Source of the DNA: Riptortus pedestris
Lineage: Eukaryota; Arthropoda; Insecta; Hemiptera; Alydidae
DNA length: 64,000 bases
Direction: 5' to 3'
NCBI GenBank assembly: GCA_019009955.1
Contig: CM032230.1
Location: forward strand, 27,966,001-28,030,000
The notes beneath the pieces are model-generated. The model had not been told where the DNA came from and searched no databases. It worked only from the letters and a program-made list of their open reading frames with translations. Position numbers and translations under genes: made by a program. Of this stretch, positions 47,827 through 59,108 are shown piece by piece. Position 1 is the stretch's first letter. Every line of letters begins with the position of its first letter.

Positions 47827-48404
47827 TCTTTAAAGCTTGGAGGCTTGAAATCCTTTATCGTCGATAATCATAGTCATAGTTCTGAAGAGCACTATGCTTT
47901 TTTATACTTCGCTGGTTGTCTAAGTAGGAGATATCTTTGTAGACCCGGAAAAGTGGGTAGGTTTCAGGCAATTTCAAACTTTTAGAGGTATGACCTTGTC
48001 ATAGCAGAAATTTAATCTACTTATATCTTTATATTATTAAGATAATTTATGCACTTATGTGATATGACAGTCTCCACAGTACTATATGCTATTACAATTT
48101 AGGATTTTTAATAAATAAATTCTAAATGAAAGTATATATTACACACTTACAACTTTGTGAGGTACTGTATGTCATATTCATACTCATTGTTATTCCATTA
48201 TTTCGTTGGAGAGGAGTATTTATTTTCCCCTTAGTATGTTCTACTGCCCATTGAGATAAGAAATGCTTCTTAAAATTAGTATGTCATGTCAAGTTTCATA
48301 TCAACTTTCATATAATAAATAATTCTAAGGTATTGAAATAGGATGTGTTAAATAAAAATTATGCTCTCAATTTAAAATGATCAGTGTAGCAATCAGAACA
48401 GAAA

Positions 48405-48655
48405 TACATATTCTTTATTGTAGGCAGGCTGTGCTCTTACTGTAATTAGATACATTCCATATACATATTTTCTGTGCTTGTGTTATGATTTTGATTTTAG
48501 TTCCAAGTATCAAAGGAGGTGAATTTTCATGTTAGCAGCGAGAATAGTAAAGTAGATGAGTTTAAATTTTTGAAATTTTAATTAAAACCAATGTTTATTT
48601 TACAGATTGTTGTAGAATTCCATCTGTTGTCTAAATACAAAAGTTTTTAGTTTAG
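48405..48655 (+). repeat. 240-bp duplicated block, copy 1
   Basis: Highly similar, in direct orientation, to 51197-51442. It includes a short frame after an acceptor-like TTTTAG: FQVSKEVNFHVSSENSKVDE then FKFLKF-stop (48502-48582). Only a few changes separate the two copies. No family recognised. Confidence 0.7.
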
Positions 48656-48855
48656 CAGACGATTCTCATCACCTTGTATTTGACATAACATTTAATTTTT
48701 TGACTACAATAGAATTCTGTTTAATGAACTTTAATGGGATTTCCAGAGCTGTTGATGAATATGTACATTTGAATATTTGGTTTTGTTAATTTGTTGTACT
48801 TTGTTCGTTTAAAATGCATTCATATACATATATTTAGCCTTAACATGCATCATTT

Positions 48856-49641
48856 ATGTCTACTCATTGTTATTTTACTCCAAATATTTTGCAAAAGATA
48901 ACACATGCCTCATTTTTAGAATTTAGAAGCTACAATCTGCTTGGAGCACAAGTAAGAATGAAGCAAATTGCCAGAGAGAAGAGTTCACTTGATGTCGCTG
49001 CTAAGACGCATGATTGCTCAGCTATACAATTATTACTGAAATATGGAGCTGACATAAATAAGAAGAATCACAGAGGCGAAACTGCTCTTCACGTTGCTGC
49101 ACGTTCTAACTGCCCTATTCTAGTAAAGAAAATTTCAGAACTGGTAGACGTCAACTGCAAGAGTTACACTAGTAAAACTCCATTATATATTGCTATTTCC
49201 AATGGCTTCACGAGTCTTGTTGATCTGCTCCTAAAAAGAGGAGCAATTTGTACAAATGATGAGTTTAGAGCTGCTGTAAAGAGAGATGATATTGAGATAC
49301 TCAATGTGCTAAAAGATAATAATGCACTTGATCTAAGTACTAAAGATGATGCGATAGAAACTCCTTTGCACTGGGCAGCAGCAGATGGAAAGGAAGCTTC
49401 GCTATCTTGGCTATTGGACTGTGGTTTAGATATCAATGCCCAGAATAAGTTTGGCTGGACCTCCCTCCACTTTCCAGCTTATTTTGGCAACCTCAATATA
49501 GCAATGATCCTAGTCTCTAGAGGAGCAGAAATAAACAGGAGGGACAAGCTTGGATTTACTCCTCTATCAATTAGCATAAATCTTAAACATCATTCTGTAA
49601 GTGAATTTCTTGAGTTACAAGGTGGAGACAATTCCTGGTAG
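48856..49641 (+). CDS. ankyrin-repeat protein (single-exon ORF)
   Basis: 261 codons from ATG to TAG, uninterrupted. Ankyrin repeats run from about residue 43 to 255: LDVAAKTHDCSAIQLLLKYG, GETALHVAARSNCPILVKKI, SKTPLYIAISNGFTSLVDLL, a weak one near 135-155, IETPLHWAAADGKEASLSWL, GWTSLHFPAYFGNLNIAMIL and GFTPLSISINLKHHSVSEFL. Ankyrin repeats are protein-binding scaffolds, so no specific function follows. The first 20-odd residues are not repeat-like. An acceptor-like TTTTTAG at 48919 suggests that the ORF's true 5' boundary could be an exon start with unseen upstream exons. Otherwise it could be an intronless or retrocopied gene. No frame damage, so probably functional. Confidence 0.65.
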   Translation: MSTHCYFTPNILQKITHASFLEFRSYNLLGAQVRMKQIAREKSSLDVAAKTHDCSAIQLLLKYGADINKKNHRGETALHVAARSNCPILVKKISELVDVNCKSYTSKTPLYIAISNGFTSLVDLLLKRGAICTNDEFRAAVKRDDIEILNVLKDNNALDLSTKDDAIETPLHWAAADGKEASLSWLLDCGLDINAQNKFGWTSLHFPAYFGNLNIAMILVSRGAEINRRDKLGFTPLSISINLKHHSVSEFLELQGGDNSW

Positions 49642-49805
49642 TAGTTGTCTTTGTTTATTTGTTATCCTCTGCTCATCAATTTCTTGGGGTATTCAACATT
49701 GAATGAGGATGTGTTTACGCACACATACACACTTTCGAGTTGATGGCACAAATCCCCAGTGGATGCAGCTACTAAGAACTAAAGTCTACAATGTTGGGAA
49801 TGTAC

Positions 49806-49886
49806 ACACACACACAACACACGCACACGCACAGACACACACGTACACACACACCCACCATACACACACACACAAACACACACACC
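49806..49886. repeat. (CA)n microsatellite
   Basis: Imperfect ACAC run with a few interruptions, 160 bp downstream of the ankyrin ORF stop. Confidence 0.9.
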
Positions 49887-49899
49887 TCTTTATCTGCTC

Positions 49900-50940
49900 A
49901 TAGAAAGTAAAGATGTTTTCCAGATATCTAACATTGAGTTCAAACCGTTTTTAAAGTTAAAAATATGAAGTATTAGATACAATAAAAAAGAGAGATGAGT
50001 AATAAAAAAAGATCATCTTATAATGCACTCATTTGCTTCATTTGTTTGTTTTTTTTTAAATTTGACAACATTGAAAATAACTTTAGTTTCTATTAAATAC
50101 CTTTGTAAACAAAGTTGCCTTGTTTTATCAATCCACTTAACAACATGAGTCCAAGCTTTTGAAATATTGGTAAAATTTCACAATTATAGAAAAAACATTT
50201 TGCTGGCCAAACAACCTGTTTGGTGGAGTGTTACAAAGAATTGGATATTCTTTCTGAACAGACCATGAGTAGGTGGCTCTAGAAGCCAGAGACATTTTCC
50301 CCCAGAGGAAATAGGGTTCTGGACTAAGCTATCATTTGATGAAGAAATTATGCTAGACTGCGATCAGGGAAGTCAATGAAAAGTATTGTTTATAGATATT
50401 GTATGGTAGAGCATCATTTTTGAAGAAACAAGAATACAGTCATAATATCCTCCTCAGTTATTTATTGTCAAAAGCCAAATACCTTTCAAAGGCGATGTTT
50501 CTTGATCAGTGCCTAGCAAATCCTATAAACCTGAAGCCTTGAGTGGTAACCTTTATTCGATTCTTCTCATGAGTCACTGAATGAAGAATGCTTATAACTG
50601 GGAAAGAGAACACAAAAATACTCTGTGAGTTTACCACTGAGAAGATCATAACATAATACCTACCACCATGATGTGTGGGCAGACATTTTTTAAATATTTT
50701 GAAATCCCAAAGGATCATGATACATGGAATTAGTGTTTGTGATTTAAATTGGATATACTGGAGAAATGTTAAGAGCAATGAACAGGGATTTGATCTCAAT
50801 CAGTCTGCTGTGCTAGTTGCTTAGCATGGGAATAAGAAAAAAAATCACAGTGGATTTTTGGAACTCTGAATTTGTTATTAGGAATACATTATTCATTCAT
50901 GAAATTATCAAAACTAAATAGTTGTATCTTACAAGGAATG
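49900..50940. other. no gene seen
   Basis: A+T-rich intergenic sequence. A 97-codon minus-strand frame at 50506-50799 has hydrophobic, unpatterned composition and no recognised domain. Confidence 0.4.
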
Positions 50941-50947
50941 TCGTAGC

Positions 50948-51181
50948 ATGTTTAAAAAACTATTAGTCAACTCTTTGTGGCTTCCGGACGACGATGAATG
51001 TGCTAAAATTACACAATTAGTGCAAGAAGATATTTTTGGAGAGGCAGGAGAAGTTTTGGGAGAAGACACTGACTCAGGAACTGAGGACATTGTTGAGGTG
51101 TGTGAGGATGACTCGAATACTGAGGAGAGCGCTGGTTCTGAAGAGGAGCTTATTTTACTCCTGCTACAGAACTTCTTGTGA
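50948..51181 (+). CDS. short acidic ORF, unassigned
   Basis: 77 codons from ATG. It begins MFKKLLVNSLWLPDDDECAK and is followed by a strongly acidic stretch (GEDTDSGTEDIVEVCEDDSN then TEESAGSEEE). A one-base frame change near the end would continue as PATELLVKGKIGYRWS, reminiscent of the N-terminal region of piggyBac-family transposases, though this is weak. It directly precedes duplicated block 2. Could be a transposon remnant or an exon of an unknown gene. Confidence 0.3.
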   Translation: MFKKLLVNSLWLPDDDECAKITQLVQEDIFGEAGEVLGEDTDSGTEDIVEVCEDDSNTEESAGSEEELILLLLQNFL

Positions 51182-51196
51182 AAGGTAAAATTGGGT

Positions 51197-51442
51197 ATAG
51201 ATGGTCTATTCTTTATTTTAGGCAGCCTGCACTATTACTGTAATTAGATAATATACACATTTTCTGTGCTTGTGTTATGATTTTGATTTTAGTGTATCAA
51301 AGGAGGTGAACTTTCAAGTTAGCAGCGAGAATAGTAAAGTAGATGAGTTTAAATTTTTGAAATTTTAATTAAAACCAATTTTTGTTTTACACATTGTTGT
51401 AGAATTCCATCTGTTGTCGAAATATAAAAGTTTTTAGACAAC
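51197..51442 (+). repeat. 240-bp duplicated block, copy 2
   Basis: Direct copy of 48405-48655. The short frame VSKEVNFQVSSENSKVDEFK then FLKF-stop is conserved, including the stop. Confidence 0.7.
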
Positions 51443-51449
51443 ATTATTA

Positions 51450-53440
51450 TGTTTTTACTTTTAGAAGTCGTTCTGATCAGTTTATCCCTGCCCTGATTTA
51501 TTGATATTTTCTGCCTTTTTATTTTGGTTTCCTTTAATAAAAAACAGGTTTCGCTCTTTTCTACTTTGAACAGTTATCCAGGGTGGGCATGTAAAAAGTA
51601 TTTCTTGAAAGTTGTTATTTGTTCTACAGGCAGGTTTTCTGACCCTTGTTGATCTTTTCTTCCTTTGAATGAAAAGTCTTTCCTTTGGAGGTTAGTTCTG
51701 ATTTCTGGGTTTGGTTCATACATTGATCCCTTTCTTCATGTATTCTTGCTCCTCGTCTCTTCCACTCCTTATTTCTCCTTTTGCAAAGCCTTCTTTTTTT
51801 CACTTAACTATCGAATTGTGATGGTTAACAGATGCTGATTTTGTACATCTGTACTGTTATACAGTTCCTGGTCACATACTGGAAGATACTCATAAACTCG
51901 TATCTTTTAACAGTTCTAGGAGTTGTCTAATAGCTTAATCACGATTATAATTTTGCTTGATTCTTTATCTCTCACTCGATTGGTTGCTTATTTTCCTGGC
52001 AGCTATTTCTGGGTCATAAGATTTTTCTAGACTTGGAACTAAATCCCTCAGTTTCTGTAACATGCTGCGGAGCAGTTTTGTATGCATTACCTGAACTAGC
52101 ATTTGTATACGTCAACCGTCTCAAGAGTTTTCCTCTTTGTAAATGATACTTTTTACTCTGGCATCCTTCAGTCTATAGGATTTCGAATACTCAGGACTGT
52201 GAGTTAGCTAAAGCCATATTGCGAGTTAAAAATTCAGAATTTTTAATATCCAAACTCTGATTGGAATTGAGCACCACAATCAGACATGATAACCTATGTA
52301 GCGTCATGTGGCAGAGAGTGTGTCATGTTTGTTGTTCATAGCAGTATTTCTCATTATCCTGGTATGGAGAATATTATTCTATCATTATGACCCATTTTTT
52401 TATTGATTTTGAAAAGGTCAACTGATGGTCTGGAAGTTGGACATTCATCATTAAAATATCATTACAAAAGGAGAAATGAACCATTTTGGGCAAGTAGGGT
52501 TATGCATGTTTTGAATCTATTATCTATCATGATTCCAGTCATAATTTTAGTTCAGTTTCCAACTTCATTTCATGTTCAGAACACTCTTAAACTAGATTTC
52601 TAGACAGGAAATTGGCTGATGACATTCAGAGAACATGAACTATTTAATAACATGTCTAAAATCTCTGTATGAGGGTGTACAAATAATCAAGGAGCATTGA
52701 TGAAAAAATACAATTAAGCAAACCTCTATTGCAGAATTCAATCAGAGGACTCAAACCTCTAGCTTTTCACAGCTGGCAACTACCAGTTTTCTATTTGTGA
52801 GAAATGATTTTCAACCTTCCATAAGGATAATTTTGTGTCAAATTAACACACCTATTAAAACTTAGATTTTGATGTAATGAAAAAAAAAATATATATGTAA
52901 TTGTTATCCAACAGCCTCTGAAGGGCCAAGGGCTAATTTAGTTGATGGGTTTGGGCGAGATATTTAAGACCAAATATCATTAATTGTTATCAAGTAGCTT
53001 CTCAATTCCCTTATGTGCTGAGTGGGGCCAGGGTAACAGATAGTCCAACCTCAAAGCCCGGTTGGTAAAGTTTGGTTTGTCAACTCCATGAGCCAATCAG
53101 TCTCATCACTAGGTACACTCACCCAACTAAAAATTTAATTTTTTTTTTGTTTTTTTGTAAATTTAATTTTTAATGTTGGAGTGTCACATAACTTCACTCT
53201 ACACTGTATATAACTTTGCTCACCAGCCCCACCTTCTGGGTGTTAGAAATAAATATCTGGAGTGAAAAATATAAATTAATTTGCCACTTCTGTAACGGTA
53301 AATATTCTTTATTTGTATGTAATTTTGCTGGCCAAACAATTCCATACAAACTTAAAATATGATTTATGGGGTTTCTGTGGTAATACTTATTTTAGATTAT
53401 AATGTAATTACTTATAATATTTAATCATTATCTTTGCATT
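51450..53440. other. intergenic, mostly unassigned
   Basis: No intact gene. The minus strand near 52270-52300 reads SDCGAQFQSEFG, which resembles a retroelement integrase motif, but I could not extend it, so I do not call an element. A short dT run lies at 53140-53158. Confidence 0.3.
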
Positions 53441-53517
53441 CATTTTTATGAATAGGAGTACTGTGTGGAATTTTTGAAGTTCTGATTGAATCTGTGGAAC
53501 ATGATAACTAAATTGTG

Positions 53518-53534
53518 ATGGAAGCAATATCAAA
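53518..53534 (+). CDS. SIAH-like exon 1 (coding part)
   Basis: ATGGAAGCAATATCAAA before donor GTAAGC; leaves in phase 2. Upstream (from about 53456, after an AATAG that could be an acceptor) has stops in frame, fitting 5' UTR. Supported mainly by in-frame joining to exon 2. Confidence 0.5.
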
Positions 53535-55090
53535 GTAAGCATCATTTTTTTTTTTTTTTTTTTTTTTTTATTGTTTTTTTTAATAATCTGTTAAGATTAC
53601 AAGGATCTTGAAAGTTGTTTCTTTGCTTTAAAAACAAAAATATGTTTTAAATATAGAAACTACTTTCTCTGTCTAATGTTAGTATGTTTTAAATAATTGA
53701 GGCCGTGAAGTCCACTTATTGATATCTCTCTTAGTTCTGGAGAAAATGATCCTCAAATATTTTATTAGTTTTTACTTTTTTTTAATAGATATTTTTAGAC
53801 AACATAAATATAGTTATTATAATAAATTAAATAATTATTCTTTATTAAACTTAATATATTTTTAACATTTTTACCAGGGATGTTTTTCACAGATAATTGA
53901 GTCAACTGATTTTTGTGAAATATTTGTTTAGCTTAACTCCCCTCACATTCTTGGAAGTATAAAAGTTATTTATTAGAGACTATTTATCTAACATTGTAAA
54001 TGCATTTAAGGACTTACACATCACCATTTCATTAATGTTAATCTCTTTTCAATATAATGTTGCAGGAATATTATTGATGTCTTCATCAAGATGATACAGT
54101 CTCTTGAATGTCCTGTGTGTTACGAATATGTTTCTTCCCCCATATGGCAGTGTGAGGCAGGCCACATACTTTGCAATAGCTGCAAACATTCTATGTTTAA
54201 TTGTCCAATCTGTAGATGTTCTTTTTCCACTATTCGTGTCAGAAGTTTAGAACAGGTAAGCTTCTGGTTAAATTATAGTATTTTATGCAAGCTTTCATGC
54301 ATTTGCATCTCCTTGGCACAAAAGGAGTTGTGTAGACTTGTTTTAAATTACCTCAGTTAGTCTCTGAAGAATTTAACTTGGGTGAAAGAAAAAACAAATT
54401 TTGGATTTTGCAGGATTATTAAATAATTCAAGCTGTATCGCATAATGCATGTGGGATATTTTAATTTGTAATTTCACCTCTTTGTAAAATATAAAAGAAG
54501 TACTGTAATTGTGAAGAATTTTCACATTTCTACAGAATTATCTGTTTTAGCCCTCCCTGATTCCATCTGGACCAGTTTTGGCATGACGTATGTAGACCAT
54601 GTATAATTCAAAAATGTCTTAGGATATTATTTCATATTTCATTCTACATCTAGTTGAGCATCTCTTCTTTTAAATGAAATCGACTAAAGAGGAGGGGAGG
54701 TTTAGGGGAGTACAAAAAAAAAAAATTGCAAATTTATCTGTACCTAATGGATCTATAGAAAATTTGTATAGGACATTTTGTTTATCGGAAAAAGATCTTC
54801 AATCTTGTTTGTGACTTGTGAAGGTCTATAACATTTTTCGATCTTATAATTAGAGACATAGATACCATATATAATTTTCAAATCGAATAATTTTAAATGA
54901 AGGACTGCAAAAAATTTTGTTTATTCTTTTAATAACAGTACAGGAAAGTCATGTGTTGTACATATCCTTTTTAGCAGATTTCCCTTATTAAGTTAAGAGG
55001 TTGTACTCATGACGCGATTTTCAAAATTTTTCTTCAAATGTCCATCGATCCTACCCAGTAGATGACGAAAATAAGGTCCGTACAATACTG

Positions 55091-55127
<37 letters not shown>

Positions 55128-58045
55128 CTGTTACCGCTCTAGCGGTCGCAATTATTGTTTAATCGTTACCAAAATCAATATTTAGTCGTTTTATGTAAAA
55201 GGGAAGATCGAGTTCGTTAATGGCTGAAATCGGGCCAGGGGGAGGGGGGGTTTAGAGGGGAGAATTTTCGAAATATCTCTGTTACCATAGGTTGAATCGA
55301 AAAAATGTATAGAACCAATCCTATTGCAAAGTACATTTACTATAAATATTGTTATATTCATTTATTCTCTATCTTGAATATTAACCAAGATATTTCCATT
55401 TTTCAATTGTCAGCCATCAGCAAACCGCCACTTCTACTCAAGTTACATTAACAATACTCTGCTACATAATAAATCACATTATTCGAAGTTTAAATACCAA
55501 AAATTGTATTCAAGAGACCTTTTTTATACGAGATACATGCAAATATGTCCCCGTGACCCCCCCCCCCCCCCGTCCCGTAAAATTTGATTGTTTGAGATAA
55601 CAATTATTCTGACTCATTATTAATTACAGTACTAGGTATAGTAAATAGTTCTCAATAAAATTAATATATTATATTCTGATATATTACAGAAATTGTTATT
55701 CTTTCTGGTGTGAAGCGGCAGACCCGTTTGTTTACATTTCTAACCTAACGCTTCCTGTCGGCAGGTTATTGAAATTGGATAAAACATTTCTTATTTCCGT
55801 TAGTATTTATTCACGGTGCCTGCGTGGCGGACTTTTTTAGAATAGAGTCTGGATGGAGATGGGAAAACAACATGCCATATGTTGCATTATACTTCTGGTA
55901 ATATTTTAAAATTTTGGTTGGCATTGATGTTCCAAATAATTAAAATTTGCTGAGAATATGAGTACTAGGATTTAATCAATAAACTAAATTTTTTAAATAT
56001 TAGTATTTGCTAGAGTAACTTTCATTGCCATCTCAATCAGTAGACTCATTCCTAAAATTATATAAAAGGAACAAAATATCTAAACTTATATAACAATCAA
56101 ATAAATGAATTAAAAGGTCCATAAGCATTATTTGATACAGCTAGAGTTATTTAGAAATTCTTCACTAATGTGCAAATTTGATAAATTCTTGTTTGTTATA
56201 TTGTGAGTTCCGCCAGCTCCCCTCCAACATGTGTCATATAGACCAAAAATAAAATTTTGTTTATTTCTCTCCAGTGTTATTTGATAGGTAACAAATAGGA
56301 ACAAAATATCTAAACTTGTATAATAATCAAATAAATGGATAAAAAAACCCATACATGAATTATATGATACAGCTAAAATTATGTACAAATTATTCACTAA
56401 TGTGCAAATTTCATAAATTTACGATAAATATTCTTGATGACCACCATTGGATCTTTCATTTTCTTATATGGTTGTTATTCACGTATGATGAAATCAAACT
56501 ACACCAGCTTTCCAAAGTTTCATTGTACTTTATTACCTTTATGATGGCCTTCCATATGTAAATTTAGTTTTACTAATAATTTTTGGGGTTTATATCAGTA
56601 ATAAGCGACTTACTGTCTCATCAGCCACATTTCTCTGCTAGAGCATGATGGTATACTTTAGCCAAATTAATATGGCTTTGTAAATATTTGGACCCAGCAA
56701 GTATTACATATCCAGCCATGTGTTGAATGGATTTTTTGTGTGATCTAAATTTATCTGACAATAATGTCCTTAAGAATGTGGTGCCTGTATGATCTGGTGG
56801 CATTGACATAGATTTGAATAGCAGTAGTGAAACCTTCTGTTTATTATTATTATTATATAAGTTTAAATAATTTATCCATTTTAATATAGTTTTAGGGATG
56901 TGTACATTGATCGATATGAAAATTTCTCTGGCACATTATAATTTTTAGACATTTTAGTTCTTTGGTTAAATCCTAATCCTTAGTTTCTTAGTAAAAGTTT
57001 AGGATATTTTCAGCAACAGAATTTGGTATAAATGTGTCCAGCCATATTACTGTTTTATCAGGGACTTTTGAACAGGGGAATCCCTGATTTTTCGTCGAAA
57101 CGTACAAGTGAAGCTCAAAAATACATGCTTTGCCTCTTGCATGAGATTAAACAATTAAAAATATCAAGGAAGAGTAGGCATGACTCCACTTATGGTCAAG
57201 CGTTTAAGGATACCTTCTCTCTATGGCCTACATAAAGCGACTAATAATAGGCTTTAACCAGTACAACTGAATGGCAAGTTTCTTTTGACTGCCCTAAGTC
57301 AGTGAGCAACTCCACTAGAAAGCAATGTCTGAATTGGAGCATGATAAACTATGAGAGAAGTTATGACTTCAAACACATGTGTACTATAATTAATAAGTTA
57401 TGGTCTCCTGAATTCTTAATCCATGGAACGTTCAGGGAGAGCAATAAAATCTAAACCTCTGATATAAATCATGCTTTCTTTTTAATTAATCTCATTTCAG
57501 ATTTCTGACTTCATGCTCTTTCCATGCAAGAATGATGGCTGTGAGAAAATATTACCTCTGACAGATATTCAATGCCATGAGAACATGTGTACACTTGGAA
57601 ATGCATTCAGCCGCCCAGATAACCATGCAAGATTAACTATTCTCCAGTACAACATTTTGAAATATATTGAGCATGATATTGGACCCTTCCTTGTGACATC
57701 ACGTGAACCGGTTAGTAGTATCTCAGTTATTTTCTCCTTTCAATTTTTTTTTTAAACTTTTATAATACAAATGAGTGCATATTGAGTTTAAAGGACAATA
57801 TCCTCCCCAAATCTTTCCAACTTATTATCTCTGGGAATAACAACTCTTGAAATAATTTCTCACCCACGCTAGAATACAATAGAAGAGTTAAGGAATTCTA
57901 CCACTATGTGATTGCTCTGATATTACTGACTTTTTCTAATATCTTTGCTCAGATTCAATACGCAATTTTATTTTACAGAATGAACAAACAAATTTTAAAA
58001 ATAGGAACATTAAAGATGCCTCAACAATGACTGATCCAATTCCCA
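53518..58045 (+). CDS. SIAH-like RING/zinc-finger protein (exons 1-4; 3' end uncertain)
   Basis: SIAH proteins are RING E3 ubiquitin ligases. Four exons join in frame: 53518-53534, 54066-54255, 57501-57710, 57979-58045. The protein starts MEAISKNIIDVFIKMIQSLE. Residues 21-55 form a complete C3HC4 RING (C21, C24, C35, H39, C42, C45, C52, C55: ECPVC...QCEAGHILCNSC...NCPICR), very close to SIAH. A first SIAH zinc finger follows (FPCKNDGCEKILPLTDIQCH then ENMC: C78, C83, H95, C99). The second finger and the C-terminal substrate-binding domain are absent. Exon 4 ends in phase 1 (IKDASTMTDPIP) and no stop is reached, so at least one more exon is needed. The exon at 59109-62548 has the matching phase. 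Otherwise it stops soon after the exon 4 donor. It could be a diverged SINA/SIAH duplicate. Confidence 0.7.
54066..54255 (+). CDS. SIAH-like exon 2 (RING finger)
   Basis: 190 nt between ATGTTGCAG and CAG|GTAAGC; leaves in phase 0. Encodes the whole RING. An internal ATG at 54091 is an alternative start. Confidence 0.8.
54973..55836 (+). mobile_element. HINE-type repeat in SIAH-like intron 2
   Basis: 5' 'agcagatttcccttattaag', 5' block to 'gtagatgacgaaaataaggt', (TA)n near 55095-55125, 'gttaccgctctagcggtcgc', a C-run at 55558-55571 and 3' end 'gcctgcgtggcggacttttt'. Confidence 0.6.
56064..56425. repeat. two direct copies of a 130-bp segment
   Basis: 'aggaacaaaatatctaaact' with 'aacaatcaaataaatg...' and 'ttcactaatgtgcaaatttg' occurs at about 56066-56190 and again at about 56296-56420, period about 230 bp. 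A local tandem duplication in SIAH-like intron 2. Confidence 0.7.
56621..56809 (-). other. 62-codon minus-strand frame, unassigned
   Basis: MSMPPDHTGTTFLRTLLSDK, then SIQHMAGYVILAGSKYLQSH. The composition looks protein-like, but no family is recognised and there is no start or splice context. Possibly a transposon remnant. Confidence 0.2.
57501..57710 (+). CDS. SIAH-like exon 3 (SIAH zinc finger)
   Basis: 210 nt between TCATTTCAG and CCG|GTTAGT, phase 0 on both sides. After the zinc finger comes FSRPDNHARLTILQYNILKY, a region not like canonical SIAH. Confidence 0.72.
57979..58045 (+). CDS. SIAH-like exon 4
   Basis: 67 nt, acceptor TATTTTACAG, donor CCCA|GTATGT; phase 0 in, 1 out. Encodes NEQTNFKNRNIKDASTMTDP then IP. 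Less certain than the RING and zinc-finger exons because nothing conserved is encoded. Confidence 0.5.
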
Positions 58046-58139
58046 GTATGTATTTTTCCTTAAATTATTCACCTATAGTTGTATTTAATTTGAACATTTT
58101 TGTTTAATTTAATCTACTATTGTCCTCTCTTTATATTTA

Positions 58140-58795
58140 CATATAAGCTTGTCTCAGTCTTCGAAGGGCCTGGGCCAGCCTCTGCCTCTGCTATTTATGA
58201 CTGTATCATGAGGGACCTACCACTAATTAAGGAAGCCAGGCTTCTCTAGTTACAAATACCCAAACTCTGCACATCTTCCAGCTCATTGAACCACCTATCA
58301 ACTGAGCTTATCTCTTTACATACTTGCTTTGTACCATATAGCATCTTTTTGGGTAGTTTCCATTCTTTCAACATATCCCATGCCTTGCAGTTTGCTTACC
58401 ATACAAGTCGATTATTTCGACATTGCTCTGATGTGGTATTTGTGCTGCCCCTTAGTAGCTCCAAATATTTTCATACAACTCCTCTTTTCTGAAGCAGCAG
58501 CCCATCCTGTTTTCTTTTGTGAGACTCCATGTTTCACTCCCATACGTGATCTCAGGTTTAACAACCGTTTAATTTATCATGAGTTTCCTTTCCCAAGGAG
58601 CTTTCTGTAGGAGATACCATTCATGCTCAAATGCTAACTTCTATGTTATTGCTCTCTGTTACTATTCCTCCCAGATAATTAAGTGATGTACCAGTAGAAA
58701 ATGTGTACTCTCCCAAAACAACAGAGTTCTGTACCTCTCTGGATTGTGTAGCATACACTGTAAGTTGTGTGAGCGTGTTTATATGGTAGCATCAA
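58140..58795 (-). pseudogene. LINE reverse-transcriptase relic (RT end to C-terminus)
   Basis: Minus-strand frames give, in order, LNYLGGIVTESNNIEVSI (about 58690-58640), KPEITYGSETWSLTKEN (about 58555-58505) and EIIDLYGKLQGMGYVERM (about 58410-58360). These are the F.YLG..V, P....YG.E.W.LT and D...L hallmarks downstream of the RT catalytic core in non-LTR elements. Several frameshifts. Lies just after SIAH-like exon 4. Confidence 0.72.
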
Positions 58796-59108
58796 ATTAG
58801 TTTTGTATTCCTTGGATACCACATGCCAAATCAAGGGCGAGGTCATACATCCACAATTGTCCCTCCATATTTCAGCAGTTCTGGAGGAATTAAATCAAAT
58901 ACAGGGGTATTCAATATTTTTAGGCAGCTTGATTATGCCTCTTAATCAACATCATGGCTTTCTCGATATTGTCATCATTAGGTTGTCTAACATGGGTAAG
59001 TCCAACTGGTCTCAATGTTTAAACTTGTTTTAATTAGACACACTTACCCTTAGTTGGGGCCTCTCAGTAAGAATGCTCCAGAATATGTCTATAAACAATA
59101 TATTGCAG

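Noticed and set aside
51450..52330. Retroelement integrase on the minus strand
   Set aside because: Only one short motif-like stretch (SDCGAQFQSEFG) was seen. The rest is full of stops and does not align convincingly with any element I know.
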